This document shows positions 13,560 to 24,054 of a DNA stretch of 64,000 bases, piece by piece. This stretch comes from Cyanophora paradoxa (taxonomy: Eukaryota; Glaucocystophyceae; Cyanophorales; Cyanophoraceae): the NCBI GenBank assembly GCA_004431415.1, contig QPMI01000081.1:22346-86345 (forward strand), given 5' to 3'. Position numbers and translations under genes: made by a program. The notes beneath the pieces were generated by a model, which was not told the origin of the DNA, did not search any database, and worked only from the letters and a program-made list of their open reading frames with translations. Position 1 is the first letter of the stretch. Each line of letters starts with the position of its first letter.

Positions 13560-13766
13560 ATGCATGATCCAATGATCAGCGGCACGCAGCAGCAGCAACA
13601 GCCGCCTCCAACGCGGCCGCCGGGCACACATAAAGAAAAACAGCCTTCAGATTGTCCGGCGGCGTACGTTTTGGAGCAGGCGTGGCCTCGCCCGCCCCGC
13701 GCGAAAATGTTCCTATATATATTTCGCGCCAACGGCAGCGGGCATCGTCAAGCGATTCCTCGGTAG
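13560..13766 (+). CDS. Short Gln/Pro-rich ORF of repeat unit 1
   Basis: A 68-residue ORF with a QQQQQPPPTRPPG stretch and a basic C-terminus, identical in units 2 (16038-16244) and 3 (18507-18713). It starts at an ATG shortly after the unit boundary. No family is recognised. Its identity across units reflects the recent duplication, not selection, so coding status is uncertain. Confidence 0.25.
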   Translation: MHDPMISGTQQQQQPPPTRPPGTHKEKQPSDCPAAYVLEQAWPRPPRAKMFLYIFRANGSGHRQAIPR

Positions 13767-16715
13767 CGAATCAGCTCGCCGAGCTCAAGGACCTCTTTGT
13801 TCCGAATTCAGCTGGCTCGAATCATTGAATCCCCGGAGTCAGCTGGCCTTGGCACAAATTAAAATGCCAGGTAGCAAGGAATCAAGGGCGGGACTGCCGA
13901 CTTAGTGTTTTTTTGCAAAAGTGGACGTCGCATTGATCATGATACATCACGGCACATGTATCAATGTTCTACGTGAGGTGCCCTCTCGACCGGTCATGGG
14001 TCGCTCAATATGGGCGGGACTGCCGACTTTAGCTTGGCAATGTTCTCTAGCTAGATTTGTTGTGATTACTTTTTGAATATAAAAAGGCCATATGTAATTA
14101 TAATGCCAGCCACAGCCATTACCCTTCGTAGTCGTACCCCTTTATGCCCAGTAATGCCTGCCAAAGTAATGCCTGCCTACCCTTTGTAATCGTACCCCTG
14201 TATACCCACGATCTTGTACCCTACGACCTGAGCAATCATGATCAGCGACGGGATGACGACGTCGGCATCCCACGGCCGGGCTCGGCGCCGGCGACCCGCG
14301 AAATGCATGGGCAGGGCCTCCTTGCGTTCCCGGGCGATCGCGCATCTCCCGATAACCAGAATGCCGCGATCGACATCGGGTCCTCCGCCAATGAGTGCCG
14401 CGACCCTAACTGCAAATGTAAGCTCGCAAGCTCGTCATCGGGTGAAGTGCGCGCTTTTCTCCCGGCGCGGGCCCCCGGGGTCCACCAGACCATTATCGGA
14501 TATTATTGCAACCTGACGACGCTGCGCAGCCGCGATGCCCGGATTGGCAACGGCCATGCCACGGCTATGCTGCGCCGGCGCCTCACGGGCCGGCGCCCGC
14601 CGCCACGCCGACCCGGGGTCCCGTGCCGCCGCCAGTTCCGACGCCGGGCCCCGCGCCCCACCCGTTCGCCGCTCCCTCGCCCGCAACAGCCCCCGCTGCA
14701 ATCGCGGAGTGGATCTATGGTCAGTGGCATAGATCTCCTCTCATGACTAGGTCCAGCTTGGCGCCCGCCGGGGGGTCCGCCCCGCCCCACGCCCCGCACC
14801 ATGGCCAGCTGCATGCCTGCCCCCCTCGGGCCCGCGCCCCACCCGATGTCCGCTCTTCCCACCGCCGGCGCGGCCGCGCCTTACCCGGTGCCTGTGGCCG
14901 CCTCCACTGCAATCGCACAGTTGCCCCAGTGGTCTTCTAGCCCTGTGCCTCTCGGGTCTTCAGCTGCCCCGGCGCCGGCCTGGGGTCCCGCGGCCGCCCC
15001 GCGGGCGCCACCCGTCCCGCCCCATGGCCAGGCCCGCGGCCGCCCATTCGAACTCAATGCAGCTCCGGCGGCGAGCTTCGCAACTGCGCAACACCAGCTC
15101 CGAGGGCTCGCCGCTCTTCCCTCGAGCTCTACGCCGTACACGGCGCCCTCTTCGTCTTCGGATCCTGCGCCTCTCGGATCCGGACCTGCCCCGCGCGGGG
15201 GGCCGCGGCCGGCGCCGGCTGCGGGTTTCGTCCTGTCTCCTGGCCCCGCCCCGCCTCTCGCCGCTCGGAGCCCAGTGCATATGTAAGCGGCCCCCCAAGG
15301 GTATCATGATCGGAGCCCTTATAGCTGGCTTCCCCGATCTTTTCCCGGACTCGTGGTCGTACCCGTCGCCGCCGACTCGCCGGCTTGCCGAGCCTGCGTC
15401 TCCTTCTACTTCCCTCCGGCGGTTTGCCTCCGGCCTTTGTTCTTGATACCGGACTGCCGCCTTTGCCTTCGTCTTCTGCTTCGCTAGCGCTGGTCGTATC
15501 CCGCCGGCGCCGGCGTATACGTACTTCGTCTTATAGTTTAGTTCGGTCTGGTTCGGATTCTGATCGTAGTGTTGATGATAGAGTTAGTTTCAATACTAGC
15601 TATAGTCCTCGTGCTCGACCTGTTGTTCGCCGTCGTTTGCAGTTCGACTGCCCGCCTCGACCCCGGCCGGCTTTAGTGATTCCTTTGACTGTCCTTTTGC
15701 CTGCTCTTGATCCGCCTGCCGCAGTGCTCCGCCTCCTGTGTCCTCCTCGACCTCGTGCCGTAGCTCTGCCCGGGGATGGATTTGTCATTCAGCACCACAT
15801 TACAGTTTACAGAAACTGTCTCACCACGACGCCTACCATGAATCCTAGGATTGGCACTGAGGCACTTACATCTTTGGAAAATAGGAACCGAAGCTTTGAG
15901 TGCTGGAGGAAGCAGGTAGTTCATTCTAAATTCGTTTTTAATCGATATCTGCGGCGCCCGAGCCGCCACATATATTTCGCGGCGCTCGACCCGCCATTTT
16001 CGCGAAATGTCAGATTGTCGGATCACGCTGAAATCATATGCATGATCCAATGATCAGCGGCACGCAGCAGCAGCAACAGCCGCCTCCAACGCGGCCGCCG
16101 GGCACACATAAAGAAAAACAGCCTTCAGATTGTCCGGCGGCGTACGTTTTGGAGCAGGCGTGGCCTCGCCCGCCCCGCGCGAAAATGTTCCTATATATAT
16201 TTCGCGCCAACGGCAGCGGGCATCGTCAAGCGATTCCTCGGTAGCGAATCAGCTCGCCGAGCTCAAGGACCTCTTTGTTCCGAATTCAGCTGGCTCGAAT
16301 CATTGAATCCCCGGAGTCAGCTGGCCTTGGCACAAATTAAAATGCCAGGTAGCAAGGAATCAAGGGCGGGACTGCCGACTTAGTGTTTTTTTGCAAAAGT
16401 GGACGTCGCATTGATCATGATACATCACGGCACATGTATCAATGTTCTACGTGAGGTGCCCTCTCGACCGGTCATGGGTCGCTCAATATGGGCGGGACTG
16501 CCGACTTTAGCTTGGCAATGTTCTCTAGCTAGATTTGTTGTGATTACTTTTTGAATATAAAAAGGCCATATGTAATTATAATGCCAGCCACAGCCATTAC
16601 CCTTCGTAGTCGTACCCCTTTATGCCCAGTAATGCCTGCCAAAGTAATGCCTGCCTACCCTTTGTAATCGTACCCCTGTATACCCACGATCTTGTACCCT
16701 ACGACCTGAGCAATC

Positions 16716-17759
16716 ATGATCAGCGACGGGATGACGACGTCGGCATCCCACGGCCGGGCTCGGCGCCGGCGACCCGCGAAATGCATGGGCAGGGCCTCCT
16801 TGCGTTCCCGGGCGATCGCGCATCTCCCGATAACCAGAATGCCGCGATCGACATCGGGTCCTCCGCCAATGAGTGCCGCGACCCTAACTGCAAATGTAAG
16901 CTCGCAAGCTCGTCATCGGGTGAAGTGCGCGCTTTTCTCCCGGCGCGGGCCCCCGGGTCCACCAGACCATTATCGGATATTATTGCAACCTGACGACGCT
17001 GCGCAGCCGCGATGCCCGGATTGGCAACGGCCATGCCACGGCTATGCTGCGCCGGCGCCTCACGGGCCGGCGCCCGCCGCCACGCCGACCCGGGGTCCCG
17101 TGCCGCCGCCAGTTCCGACGCCGGGCCCCGCGCCCCACCCGTTCGCCGCTCCCTCGCCCGCAACAGCCCCCGCTGCAATCGCGGAGTGGATCTATGGTCA
17201 GTGGCATAGATCTCCTCTCATGACTAGGTCCAGCTTGGCGCCCGCCGGGGGGTCCGCCCCGCCCCACGCCCCGCACCATGGCCAGCTGCATGCCTGCCCC
17301 CCCTCGGGCCCCGCGCCCCACCCGATGTCCGCTCTTCCCACCGCCGGCGCGGCCGCGCCTTACCCGGTGCCTGTGGCCGCCTCCACTGCAATCGCACAGT
17401 TGCCCCAGTGGTCTTCTAGCCCTGTGCCTCTCGGTCTTCAGCTGCCCCGGCGCCGGCCTGGGGTCCCGCGGCCGCCCGCGGGCGCCACCCGTCCCGCCCA
17501 TGGCCAGGCCCGCGGCCGCCCATTCGAACTCAATGCAGCTCCGGCGGCGAGCTTCGCAACTGCGCAACACCAGCTCCGAGGGCTCGCCGCTCTTCCCTCG
17601 AGCTCTACGCCGTACACGGCGCCCTCTTCGTCTTCGGATCCTGCGCCTCTCGGATCCGGACCTGCCCGCGCGGGGGCCGCGGCCGGCGCCGGCTGCGGGT
17701 TTCGTCCTGTCTCCTGGCCCGCCCCGCCTCTCGCCGCTCGGAGCCCAGTGCATATGTAA
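16716..17759 (+). CDS. Pro/Ala-rich ORF of repeat unit 2
   Basis: A 347-residue reading frame, very rich in Pro, Ala and Ser, with APxP-type stretches and no recognised domain. The corresponding frame in unit 3 is 349 residues. In unit 1 the frame is broken by a single extra G at about 14480. In unit 2 several C/G runs are one base shorter than in units 1 and 3, so its own frame between about 17290 and 17700 probably carries compensating errors. It could be an exon of a longer gene. Confidence 0.3.
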   Translation: MISDGMTTSASHGRARRRRPAKCMGRASLRSRAIAHLPITRMPRSTSGPPPMSAATLTANVSSQARHRVKCALFSRRGPPGPPDHYRILLQPDDAAQPRCPDWQRPCHGYAAPAPHGPAPAATPTRGPVPPPVPTPGPAPHPFAAPSPATAPAAIAEWIYGQWHRSPLMTRSSLAPAGGSAPPHAPHHGQLHACPPSGPAPHPMSALPTAGAAAPYPVPVAASTAIAQLPQWSSSPVPLGLQLPRRRPGVPRPPAGATRPAHGQARGRPFELNAAPAASFATAQHQLRGLAALPSSSTPYTAPSSSSDPAPLGSGPARAGAAAGAGCGFRPVSWPAPPLAARSPVHM

Positions 17760-19184
17760 GCGGCCCCCAAGGGTATCATGATCGGAGCCCTTATAGCTGG
17801 CTTCCCCGATCTTTCCCGGACTCGTGGTCGTACCCGTCGCCGCCGACTCGCCGGCTTGCCGAGCCTGCGTCTCCTTCTACTTCCCTCCGGCGGTTTGCCT
17901 CCGGCCTTTGTTCTTGATACCGGACTGCCGCCTTTGCCTTCGTCTTCTGCTTCGCTAGCGCTGGTCGTATCCCGCCGGCGCCGGCGTATACGTACTTCGT
18001 CTTATAGTTTAGTTCGGTCTGGTTCGGATTCTGATCGTAGTGTTGATGATAGAGTTAGTTTCAATACTAGCTATAGTCCTCGTGCTCGACCTGTTGTTCG
18101 CCGTCGTTTGCAGTTCGACTGCCCGCCTCGACCCGGCCGGCTTTAGTGATTCCTTTGACTGTCCTTTTGCCTGCTCTTGATCCGCCTGCCGCAGTGCTCC
18201 GCCTCCTGTGTCCTCCTCGACCTCGTGCCGTAGCTCTGCCCGGGATGGATTTGTCATTCAGCACCACATTACAGTTTACAGAAACTGTCTCACCACGACG
18301 CCTACCATGAATCCTAGGATTGGCACTGAGGCACTTACATCTTTGGAAAATAGGAACCGAAGCTTTGAGTGCTGGAGGAAGCAGGTAGTTCATTCTAAAT
18401 TCGTTTTTAATCGATATCTGCGGCGCCCGAGCCGCCACATATATTTCGCGGCGCTCGACCCGCCATTTTCGCGAAATGTCAGATTGTCGGATCACGCTGA
18501 AATCATATGCATGATCCAATGATCAGCGGCACGCAGCAGCAGCAACAGCCGCCTCCAACGCGGCCGCCGGGCACACATAAAGAAAAACAGCCTTCAGATT
18601 GTCCGGCGGCGTACGTTTTGGAGCAGGCGTGGCCTCGCCCGCCCCGCGCGAAAATGTTCCTATATATATTTCGCGCCAACGGCAGCGGGCATCGTCAAGC
18701 GATTCCTCGGTAGCGAATCAGCTCGCCGAGCTCAAGGACCTCTTTGTTCCGAATTCAGCTGGCTCGAATCATTGAATCCCCGGAGTCAGCTGGCCTTGGC
18801 ACAAATTAAAATGCCAGGTAGCAAGGAATCAAGGGCGGGACTGCCGACTTAGTGTTTTTTTGCAAAAGTGGACGTCGCATTGATCATGATACATCACGGC
18901 ACATGTATCAATGTTCTACGTGAGGTGCCCTCTCGACCGGTCATGGGTCGCTCAATATGGGCGGGACTGCCGACTTTAGCTTGGCAATGTTCTCTAGCTA
19001 GATTTGTTGTGATTACTTTTTGAATATAAAAAGGCCATATGTAATTATAATGCCAGCCACAGCCATTACCCTTCGTAGTCGTACCCCTTTATGCCCAGTA
19101 ATGCCTGCCAAAGTAATGCCTGCCTACCCTTTGTAATCGTACCCCTGTATACCCACGATCTTGTACCCTACGACCTGAGCAATC

Positions 19185-20234
19185 ATGATCAGCGACGGGA
19201 TGACGACGTCGGCATCCCACGGCCGGGCTCGGCGCCGGCGACCCGCGAAATGCATGGGCAGGGCCTCCTTGCGTTCCCGGGCGATCGCGCATCTCCCGAT
19301 AACCAGAATGCCGCGATCGACATCGGGTCCTCCGCCAATGAGTGCCGCGACCCTAACTGCAAATGTAAGCTCGCAAGCTCGTCATCGGGTGAAGTGCGCG
19401 CTTTTCTCCCGGCGCGGGCCCCCGGGTCCACCAGACCATTATCGGATATTATTGCAACCTGACGACGCTGCGCAGCCGCGATGCCCGGATTGGCAACGGC
19501 CATGCCACGGCTATGCTGCGCCGGCGCCTCACGGGCCGGCGCCCGCCGCCACGCCGACCCGGGGTCCCGTGCCGCCGCCAGTTCCGACGCCGGGCCCCGC
19601 GCCCCACCCGTTCGCCGCTCCCTCGCCCGCAACAGCCCCCGCTGCAATCGCGGAGTGGATCTATGGTCAGTGGCATAGATCTCCTCTCATGACTAGGTCC
19701 AGCTTGGCGCCCGCCGGGGGGTCCGCCCCGCCCCACGCCCCGCACCATGGCCAGCTGCATGCCTGCCCCCCCTCGGGCCCCGCGCCCCACCCGATGTCCG
19801 CTCTTCCCACCGCCGGCGCGGCCGCGCCTTACCCGGTGCCTGTGGCCGCCTCCACTGCAATCGCACAGTTGCCCCAGTGGTCTTCTAGCCCTGTGCCTCT
19901 CGGGTCTTCAGCTGCCCCGGCGCCGGCCTGGGGTCCCGCGGCCGCCCCGCGGGCGCCACCCGTCCCGCCCCATGGCCAGGCCCGCGGCCGCCCATTCGAA
20001 CTCAATGCAGCTCCGGCGGCGAGCTTCGCAACTGCGCAACACCAGCTCCGAGGGCTCGCCGCTCTTCCCTCGAGCTCTACGCCGTACACGGCGCCCTCTT
20101 CGTCTTCGGATCCTGCGCCTCTCGGATCCGGACCTGCCCCGCGCGGGGGGCCGCGGCCGGCGCCGGCTGCGGGTTTCGTCCTGTCTCCTGGCCCCGCCCC
20201 GCCTCTCGCCGCTCGGAGCCCAGTGCATATGTAA
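19185..20234 (+). CDS. Pro/Ala-rich ORF of repeat unit 3
   Basis: A 349-residue frame equivalent to that in unit 2, ending 37 bp before the unit sequence stops. It is low-complexity (proline, alanine, serine) with an N-terminal Arg-rich stretch. No catalytic motif or zinc finger is visible. The frame is probably the best representative of the unit's coding potential because unit 3 agrees with unit 1 at most of the C/G runs that differ in unit 2. Confidence 0.3.
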   Translation: MISDGMTTSASHGRARRRRPAKCMGRASLRSRAIAHLPITRMPRSTSGPPPMSAATLTANVSSQARHRVKCALFSRRGPPGPPDHYRILLQPDDAAQPRCPDWQRPCHGYAAPAPHGPAPAATPTRGPVPPPVPTPGPAPHPFAAPSPATAPAAIAEWIYGQWHRSPLMTRSSLAPAGGSAPPHAPHHGQLHACPPSGPAPHPMSALPTAGAAAPYPVPVAASTAIAQLPQWSSSPVPLGSSAAPAPAWGPAAAPRAPPVPPHGQARGRPFELNAAPAASFATAQHQLRGLAALPSSSTPYTAPSSSSDPAPLGSGPAPRGGPRPAPAAGFVLSPGPAPPLAARSPVHM

Positions 20235-20324
20235 GCGGCCCCCCAAGGGTATCATGATCGGAGCCCTTATAATTACTATCATGATCAAGGGTATGATCAT
20301 GACAGGCCTCCGTACGCGCACAGG

Positions 20325-20630
20325 GTGGTACATGTACAGCCGGAGCAGCAGCCGCCACGCGAGCCAGCCGGTGTTATCGGAGCAGCTGCAGCAGCAATTG
20401 CAAGTGGGACTGCAAGCAGCTGCAGCGAGAATTGCTCATATATGCATGGTTTCTTTAGTGGGCGGCTCTTTGCGATGAGCAAGGAGATCGCGGCGCAGCG
20501 AGAGGAATTCGCGGCGCAGTTCGCGGCGCAGCGAGAGGAAATCGCTGCGGCGAGAGCGGAGATCGCGCGCCTCGGCAGGGAGCTGTACGAGGAGGAAGCG
20601 AGCTCGAGTGAGCTGGCGAGCGATCACTAG
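20325..20630 (+). CDS. Coiled-coil ORF ended by the CACTA insertion
   Basis: A 101-residue ORF whose second half is a regular coiled coil (EIAAQREEFAAQFAAQREEI). Its stop codon TAG (20628-20630) lies inside the terminal CACTAG of the transposon. Without the element and one copy of the GAT target duplication, the frame would run seven more codons into the right flank to a TGA at about 23734. The insertion has therefore changed only the C-terminal tail. The upstream boundary is uncertain because the third tandem unit ends 54 bp before the ORF. Confidence 0.4.
   Translation: MVHVQPEQQPPREPAGVIGAAAAAIASGTASSCSENCSYMHGFFSGRLFAMSKEIAAQREEFAAQFAAQREEIAAARAEIARLGRELYEEEASSSELASDH
20622..20624. repeat. 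GAT target site duplication, left
   Basis: The three bases GAT directly precede CACTAG at the left end and are repeated directly after the right end at 23715-23717. A 3-bp duplication is characteristic of CACTA (EnSpm) transposons. Confidence 0.7.
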
Positions 20631-20667
20631 TAAAAGGGGGGTCGCCGGAGCCTGTTTCAGCCTGATT
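20625..20667 (+). repeat. CACTA terminal inverted repeat, left
   Basis: 43 bp starting CACTAGTAAAAGGGGGG and ending in AGCCTGATT. It matches the complement of 23672-23714 at 42 of 43 positions by eye. It contains the first two AGCCTG units of the subterminal block. Confidence 0.85.
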
Positions 20668-20880
20668 AATATCAGGCTAGCCTGATTCGAAAACAGGCTG
20701 GAATCAGGCTGAGCCGCCAGCCTGAATCCAGCCTGATTGCCAAACAGGCTAGCCTGATTAGCTATCAGGCTAGCCTGGTTTCTTTACAGGCTGGACTCCA
20801 GCCTGCACCCAAGCCTAATTCGAATAGTTATCAGGCTGGAGTCGGCTGGTCAGGCTGAATCAGGCTGAGCGCGCCAGCAC
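20640..20880. repeat. Subterminal AGCCTG repeats, left
   Basis: More than fifteen copies of AGCCTG or its complement CAGGCT, commonly extended to CAGCCTGATT, spaced 5-20 bp apart in both orientations. Such arrays are the transposase-binding region in characterised CACTA elements. Confidence 0.85.
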
Positions 20881-22733
20881 ACATAGAAGCATCGGAACTC
20901 GCACTCTTAATATGATAAGCACTAGTACTAGTACTACGTATACGGTACTGTTCTACATCTAAACATGCAGACGGAATTGAAAAGCGGCAAAAAGGCAGTG
21001 GTTCTCCAGGAGATATTGCGGATCCGGGCCCGCGCTCCTCGCAGGCCGCGGCGCCGGACGCCGCGCTCGGCATGTGGATGTGCCGTGCGGTGTCGCGCAC
21101 GGGGAGCCGCGCGGAGCTGCCCGCGGCCGCCGCCGGGCCGAGACGCCCGTCCTAGGAGATAATGTCAGAATAAGGTCAGACGATGGGTGTTCGGATGGGG
21201 GCGATCTGAAGGCGCGCAGCAGCGCGTATTGAAGAGTTATTTAAGATCATGTATAAAGCTTAAGAGCGGCGCCGTGGCCTGGCAAGCGCGCACCAAAAAA
21301 GCGCGGCACTCCGCTGCAGCTTCGCGTGGAGAGCTCGCCAGGGAAATCTGGACAAGCAGAACTCGAGGTTAGATGCAGACTAGTGCGCGAGGAAAGAGAA
21401 CGCGCCCGCGGCAGCGATTCCCGTGGCCCAGCGGCCCGGCAACTGTGCCAGGAAGTCGTCTCTAAAAGTGATCTGCCGGACCGGATACTATGCTCCATTA
21501 ACTCGTATTGAAGCCCTTTATAAGCCTACGTGGTCGGCCGAAAGTTGATTCTCCCCCCACTAAGGTCTCCGCGGACCTGGGCGAGCTCGGCGACGGGATG
21601 GTCGTACTGGCAAGGAAGCCGCCGGCTCCCGCGCGGCCATTTCGCGAGCATCTGAGGCGAGGATTACGGCAATGCGCAGCGATTGGGGCGGGGGCGCACG
21701 GGTGCGGCCGCGCGGCCATGAAACTGCGGCGGAGGTCGGCGCTCGGGCGCGGTGCGGCAGCGGGCGCGGCTCGCCTGCAATGGGATCGACCGAAGATCAG
21801 TTGTAGCGCGTTCCGCATGCTCGCTGCAGCCAGGCGCTCTCGAGGCTGCAAGGAATCTGCACGACACCGGCAGGCCTGCACGGAATCGCGTCGGGTCATG
21901 CTGAGAGCATGCAAGTGGCATTCTTACATCGACGCAAGATCCCTGTGATGTAGAGCGGAGAGCTGCGCCGAACCTGGGCCCAAATGAGCAACTTCTCCCG
22001 AGGTCGGCGCAGCTGGAGAGCGGCGTTGGGAGCTCGCAGGGACCGATCCAGCGCACCAAGCATCCCACGTAGCTCTCGGGACGCTGCTGGGCGCGAACGG
22101 CCTGCCGCGATGCAGCACTAGATGGGCGACGTCGCCTGCAGCGTCTGTGGAGCTCTCAACCCGTTATAGCTAGCGCCTCCAGTGCATAGATGCGCTCGCC
22201 GCTTGTCTTGCATGCCTCTAGCTAAGAGCGAGGTCTTCGAGCTTGGGTACCAGTTTTGACTGGGGTACACAAACCGCAAATATCGGAGCCCTCGCTGCCC
22301 GCTCCCGCGCCTTGCGGCAGCCGCGGGCGAGCGGAGCGTGCAGCAACCGCCTCTATAGCGTTGCTTGCACCTCGTACGCGTGCAGGTCGGCAGCGAGAGC
22401 GGGCCGCGGGCGGACTTCTTCGAATGAGGTCTGCGGCCCGTCTCCCGCGAGCTGCCGGCCTCTTGGCACACTCGTTGCTGATCATGCAGCGCTAGGAAGC
22501 GGGCAGCTTCCGCCCGGAGCCCCGAACGGCATTGTCCGCAGCCCGCCAGGTCCGATCCGCGAACTCGTGCTCTCGGACGCGCTGCGGTCGCTCTGTGGGC
22601 TATTCTTGCTAATCGTCTCACGCAGGAGTGCTTGACCGGCCTGCGCTCTCGCTTCCGTGGTGACCCGCGGCCGCGACTGCACGACCCGCGCTTCTCGCTT
22701 CCTGCAGCTGCAGGCTGCAGCACGGCGCGGCCG

Positions 22734-23240
22734 CTCCTCCCGGCCGGCCACTCGCCGGCGCCCAATTCCGGCCGAGGCCCGCTCGCCCTTGCTGACTCGC
22801 GGTTCCAGATCTTTGCCTGCTTCGAGGCGTGCCGCCCCGCGCGACTTCGCCTCGCGATCCTCGATGAAGGTACGCGCTCCTCCCGGCCGGCCGCTCGCCG
22901 GCGCCCGATCCCGGCCGAGGCCCGCTCGCCCTTGCTGACTTGCGGTTCCAGATCTTTGCCTGCTTCGAGGCGTGCAGCCCCGCGCGACTTCGCCTCGCGA
23001 TCCTCGATGAAGGTACGCGCTCCTCCCGGCCGGCCGCTCGCCGGCGCCCGATCCCGGCCGAGGCCCGCTCGCCCTTGCTGACTCGCGGTTCCAGATCTTT
23101 GCCTGCTTCGAGGCGTGCAGCCCCGCGCGACTTCGCCTCGCGATCCTCGATGAAGGTACGCGCTCCTCCCGGCCGGCCGCTCGCCGGCGCCCGATCCCGG
23201 CCGAGGCCCGCTCGCCCTTGCTGACTCGCGGCCCCAGATC
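22734..23240. repeat. 143-bp tandem repeat inside the transposon
   Basis: The sequence CTCCTCCCGGCCGGCC starts at 22734, 22877, 23020 and 23163, giving exactly 143-bp steps and about 3.5 copies. Each unit ends with GATGAAGGTACGCG, which resembles an exon end plus donor. Because 143 is not a multiple of three, the long minus-strand reading frame (22118-23293) passes through the units in all three frames and is more likely a base-composition effect than a protein. Confidence 0.9.
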
Positions 23241-23499
23241 TCGCATGCGGGCGACTGGCAGCACAAGCTGCGACGTTCGATGTGGATGCGCATTGGCGAC
23301 CGCCGCCCTCCAGCGCTCCCTTGCTCCCCCGGCGCTACGGGCAGCGCGACGAGGCTAATTGTAATGTCTGGTTTAGTTTCAGTTATTGAATGTTTAGTGC
23401 GTTTAGATGTAGAACAGCGCTTCTCGTATGTGCAATTCGAGTTCGGATGCTTCTACGTGTGCTGGCGCGGTGCTGGGGGCGGGGCGGGGGGTAGCAAGC

Positions 23500-23690
23500 C
23501 TGATATGAGCCTGATGTTCAAGCCTGTTTGAAGCCTGATTCAAGCCTCATTCAGCCTGATCCAAGCCTGATTCAAGCCTGTTTCAGCCTGTTTCAAATCA
23601 GGCTGAATCCTCCGAAATAAGGCTGAGCCTGTTTCGCCCAGCCTGTCTCAGCCTTATTTAAGCCTGCTTTAAATCAGGCTGAAACAGGCT
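23500..23690. repeat. Subterminal AGCCTG repeats, right
   Basis: A mirror of the left block, with more than a dozen AGCCTG/CAGGCT units, several extended to AGCCTGATTCA. Orientation switches near 23600. Confidence 0.85.
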
Positions 23691-23714
23691 CCGGCGACCC
23701 CCTTTTTACTAGTG
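23672..23714 (-). repeat. CACTA terminal inverted repeat, right
   Basis: Complement of the left terminal repeat, ending ACTAGTG, followed by the GAT duplication at 23715-23717. Confidence 0.85.
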
Positions 23715-24054
23715 GATGGGAGTCCCCGCAGCCCGTGATCGCGAGAAGGATCGATCGATATCATCGAGATCAGCGAATATCATCTTCGAATTCATAATTA
23801 GATCCCGGCCCTCGCTCTTCTTTCTGCCAGTTGGATATCGTAGAAAGATATCGTAGCTATAGGATATAATTACAGCGAGTTCAGATTTCCGCTGAGTCAG
23901 TCCGGACCCTCGCTTGTTTTAGCCTTCAGATCCGGGCCCTCGCTCTTCTTTTTAGATCGCTTAGAAAGCTACCGCAGTACACGAGACGCTGGTTCTGTAA
24001 ATATTGCAAATTGCTCGGTCTAGATCTGAGCCGGCCCGGCCGGGCGGCGTGACG
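23715..24054. other. Intergenic, AT-richer spacer
   Basis: Right flank of the transposon and 3' flank of the next minus-strand gene. A motif GATCC(C/G)GGCCCTCGCTCTTCTTT is present twice, near 23803 and 23930, with a third partial copy near 23903. No gene is seen. Confidence 0.5.

Larger units (their letters stand above)
13434..20271. repeat. Tandem array of 2.48-kb units, 2.76 copies
   Basis: Unit 1 is 13434-15911 (2478 bp), unit 2 is 15912-18380 (2469 bp), and unit 3 is 18381-20271 and stops partway, where the sequence departs from the unit after GAGCCCTTATA. The copies look identical except for runs of C or G that are usually one base shorter in unit 2. Each unit has a 68-codon ORF near its start, a non-coding AT-richer third with a TATATATAT stretch, a long proline/alanine-rich reading frame and a Ser/Arg/Asp-rich frame with T-ending codons unlike the host genes. 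Neither transposase nor polymerase motifs were recognised. It may be a satellite-like array or a multiplied gene fragment. Confidence 0.95.
20625..23714. mobile_element. CACTA-type DNA transposon, 3,090 bp
   Basis: Both ends begin CACTAGTAAAA and form 43-bp terminal inverted repeats with one A/G difference. The element is flanked by a GAT duplication. Inside each end lies a block of AGCCTGATT-like subterminal repeats in both orientations (20650-20880 and 23500-23690). Terminal CACTA, a 3-bp target duplication and subterminal repeats together define the CACTA/EnSpm superfamily. I see no TNP2-like transposase or other recognised domain in the interior, which instead holds GC-rich sequence and a 143-bp tandem repeat, so this is probably a non-autonomous copy mobilised in trans. 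Fragments of captured host gene are possible. Confidence 0.85.

Noticed and set aside
13434-20271. CRISPR-like or satellite array of short repeats
   Set aside because: The repeat unit is 2.48 kb with open frames; there are no short repeats with spacers.
22118-23293. 391-residue minus-strand open frame inside the CACTA element
   Set aside because: It crosses the 143-bp repeat, whose length is not a multiple of three, in three different frames, all open. That is a base-composition effect of GC-rich DNA; no domain is visible.
20622-23717. Reading the transposon as a CTAG-targeting element with termini TAAAAGGGGG
   Set aside because: CTAG is palindromic at both ends, so a 4-bp duplication is possible, but terminal CACTA with a flanking GAT duplication and subterminal repeats fits the known CACTA superfamily better.
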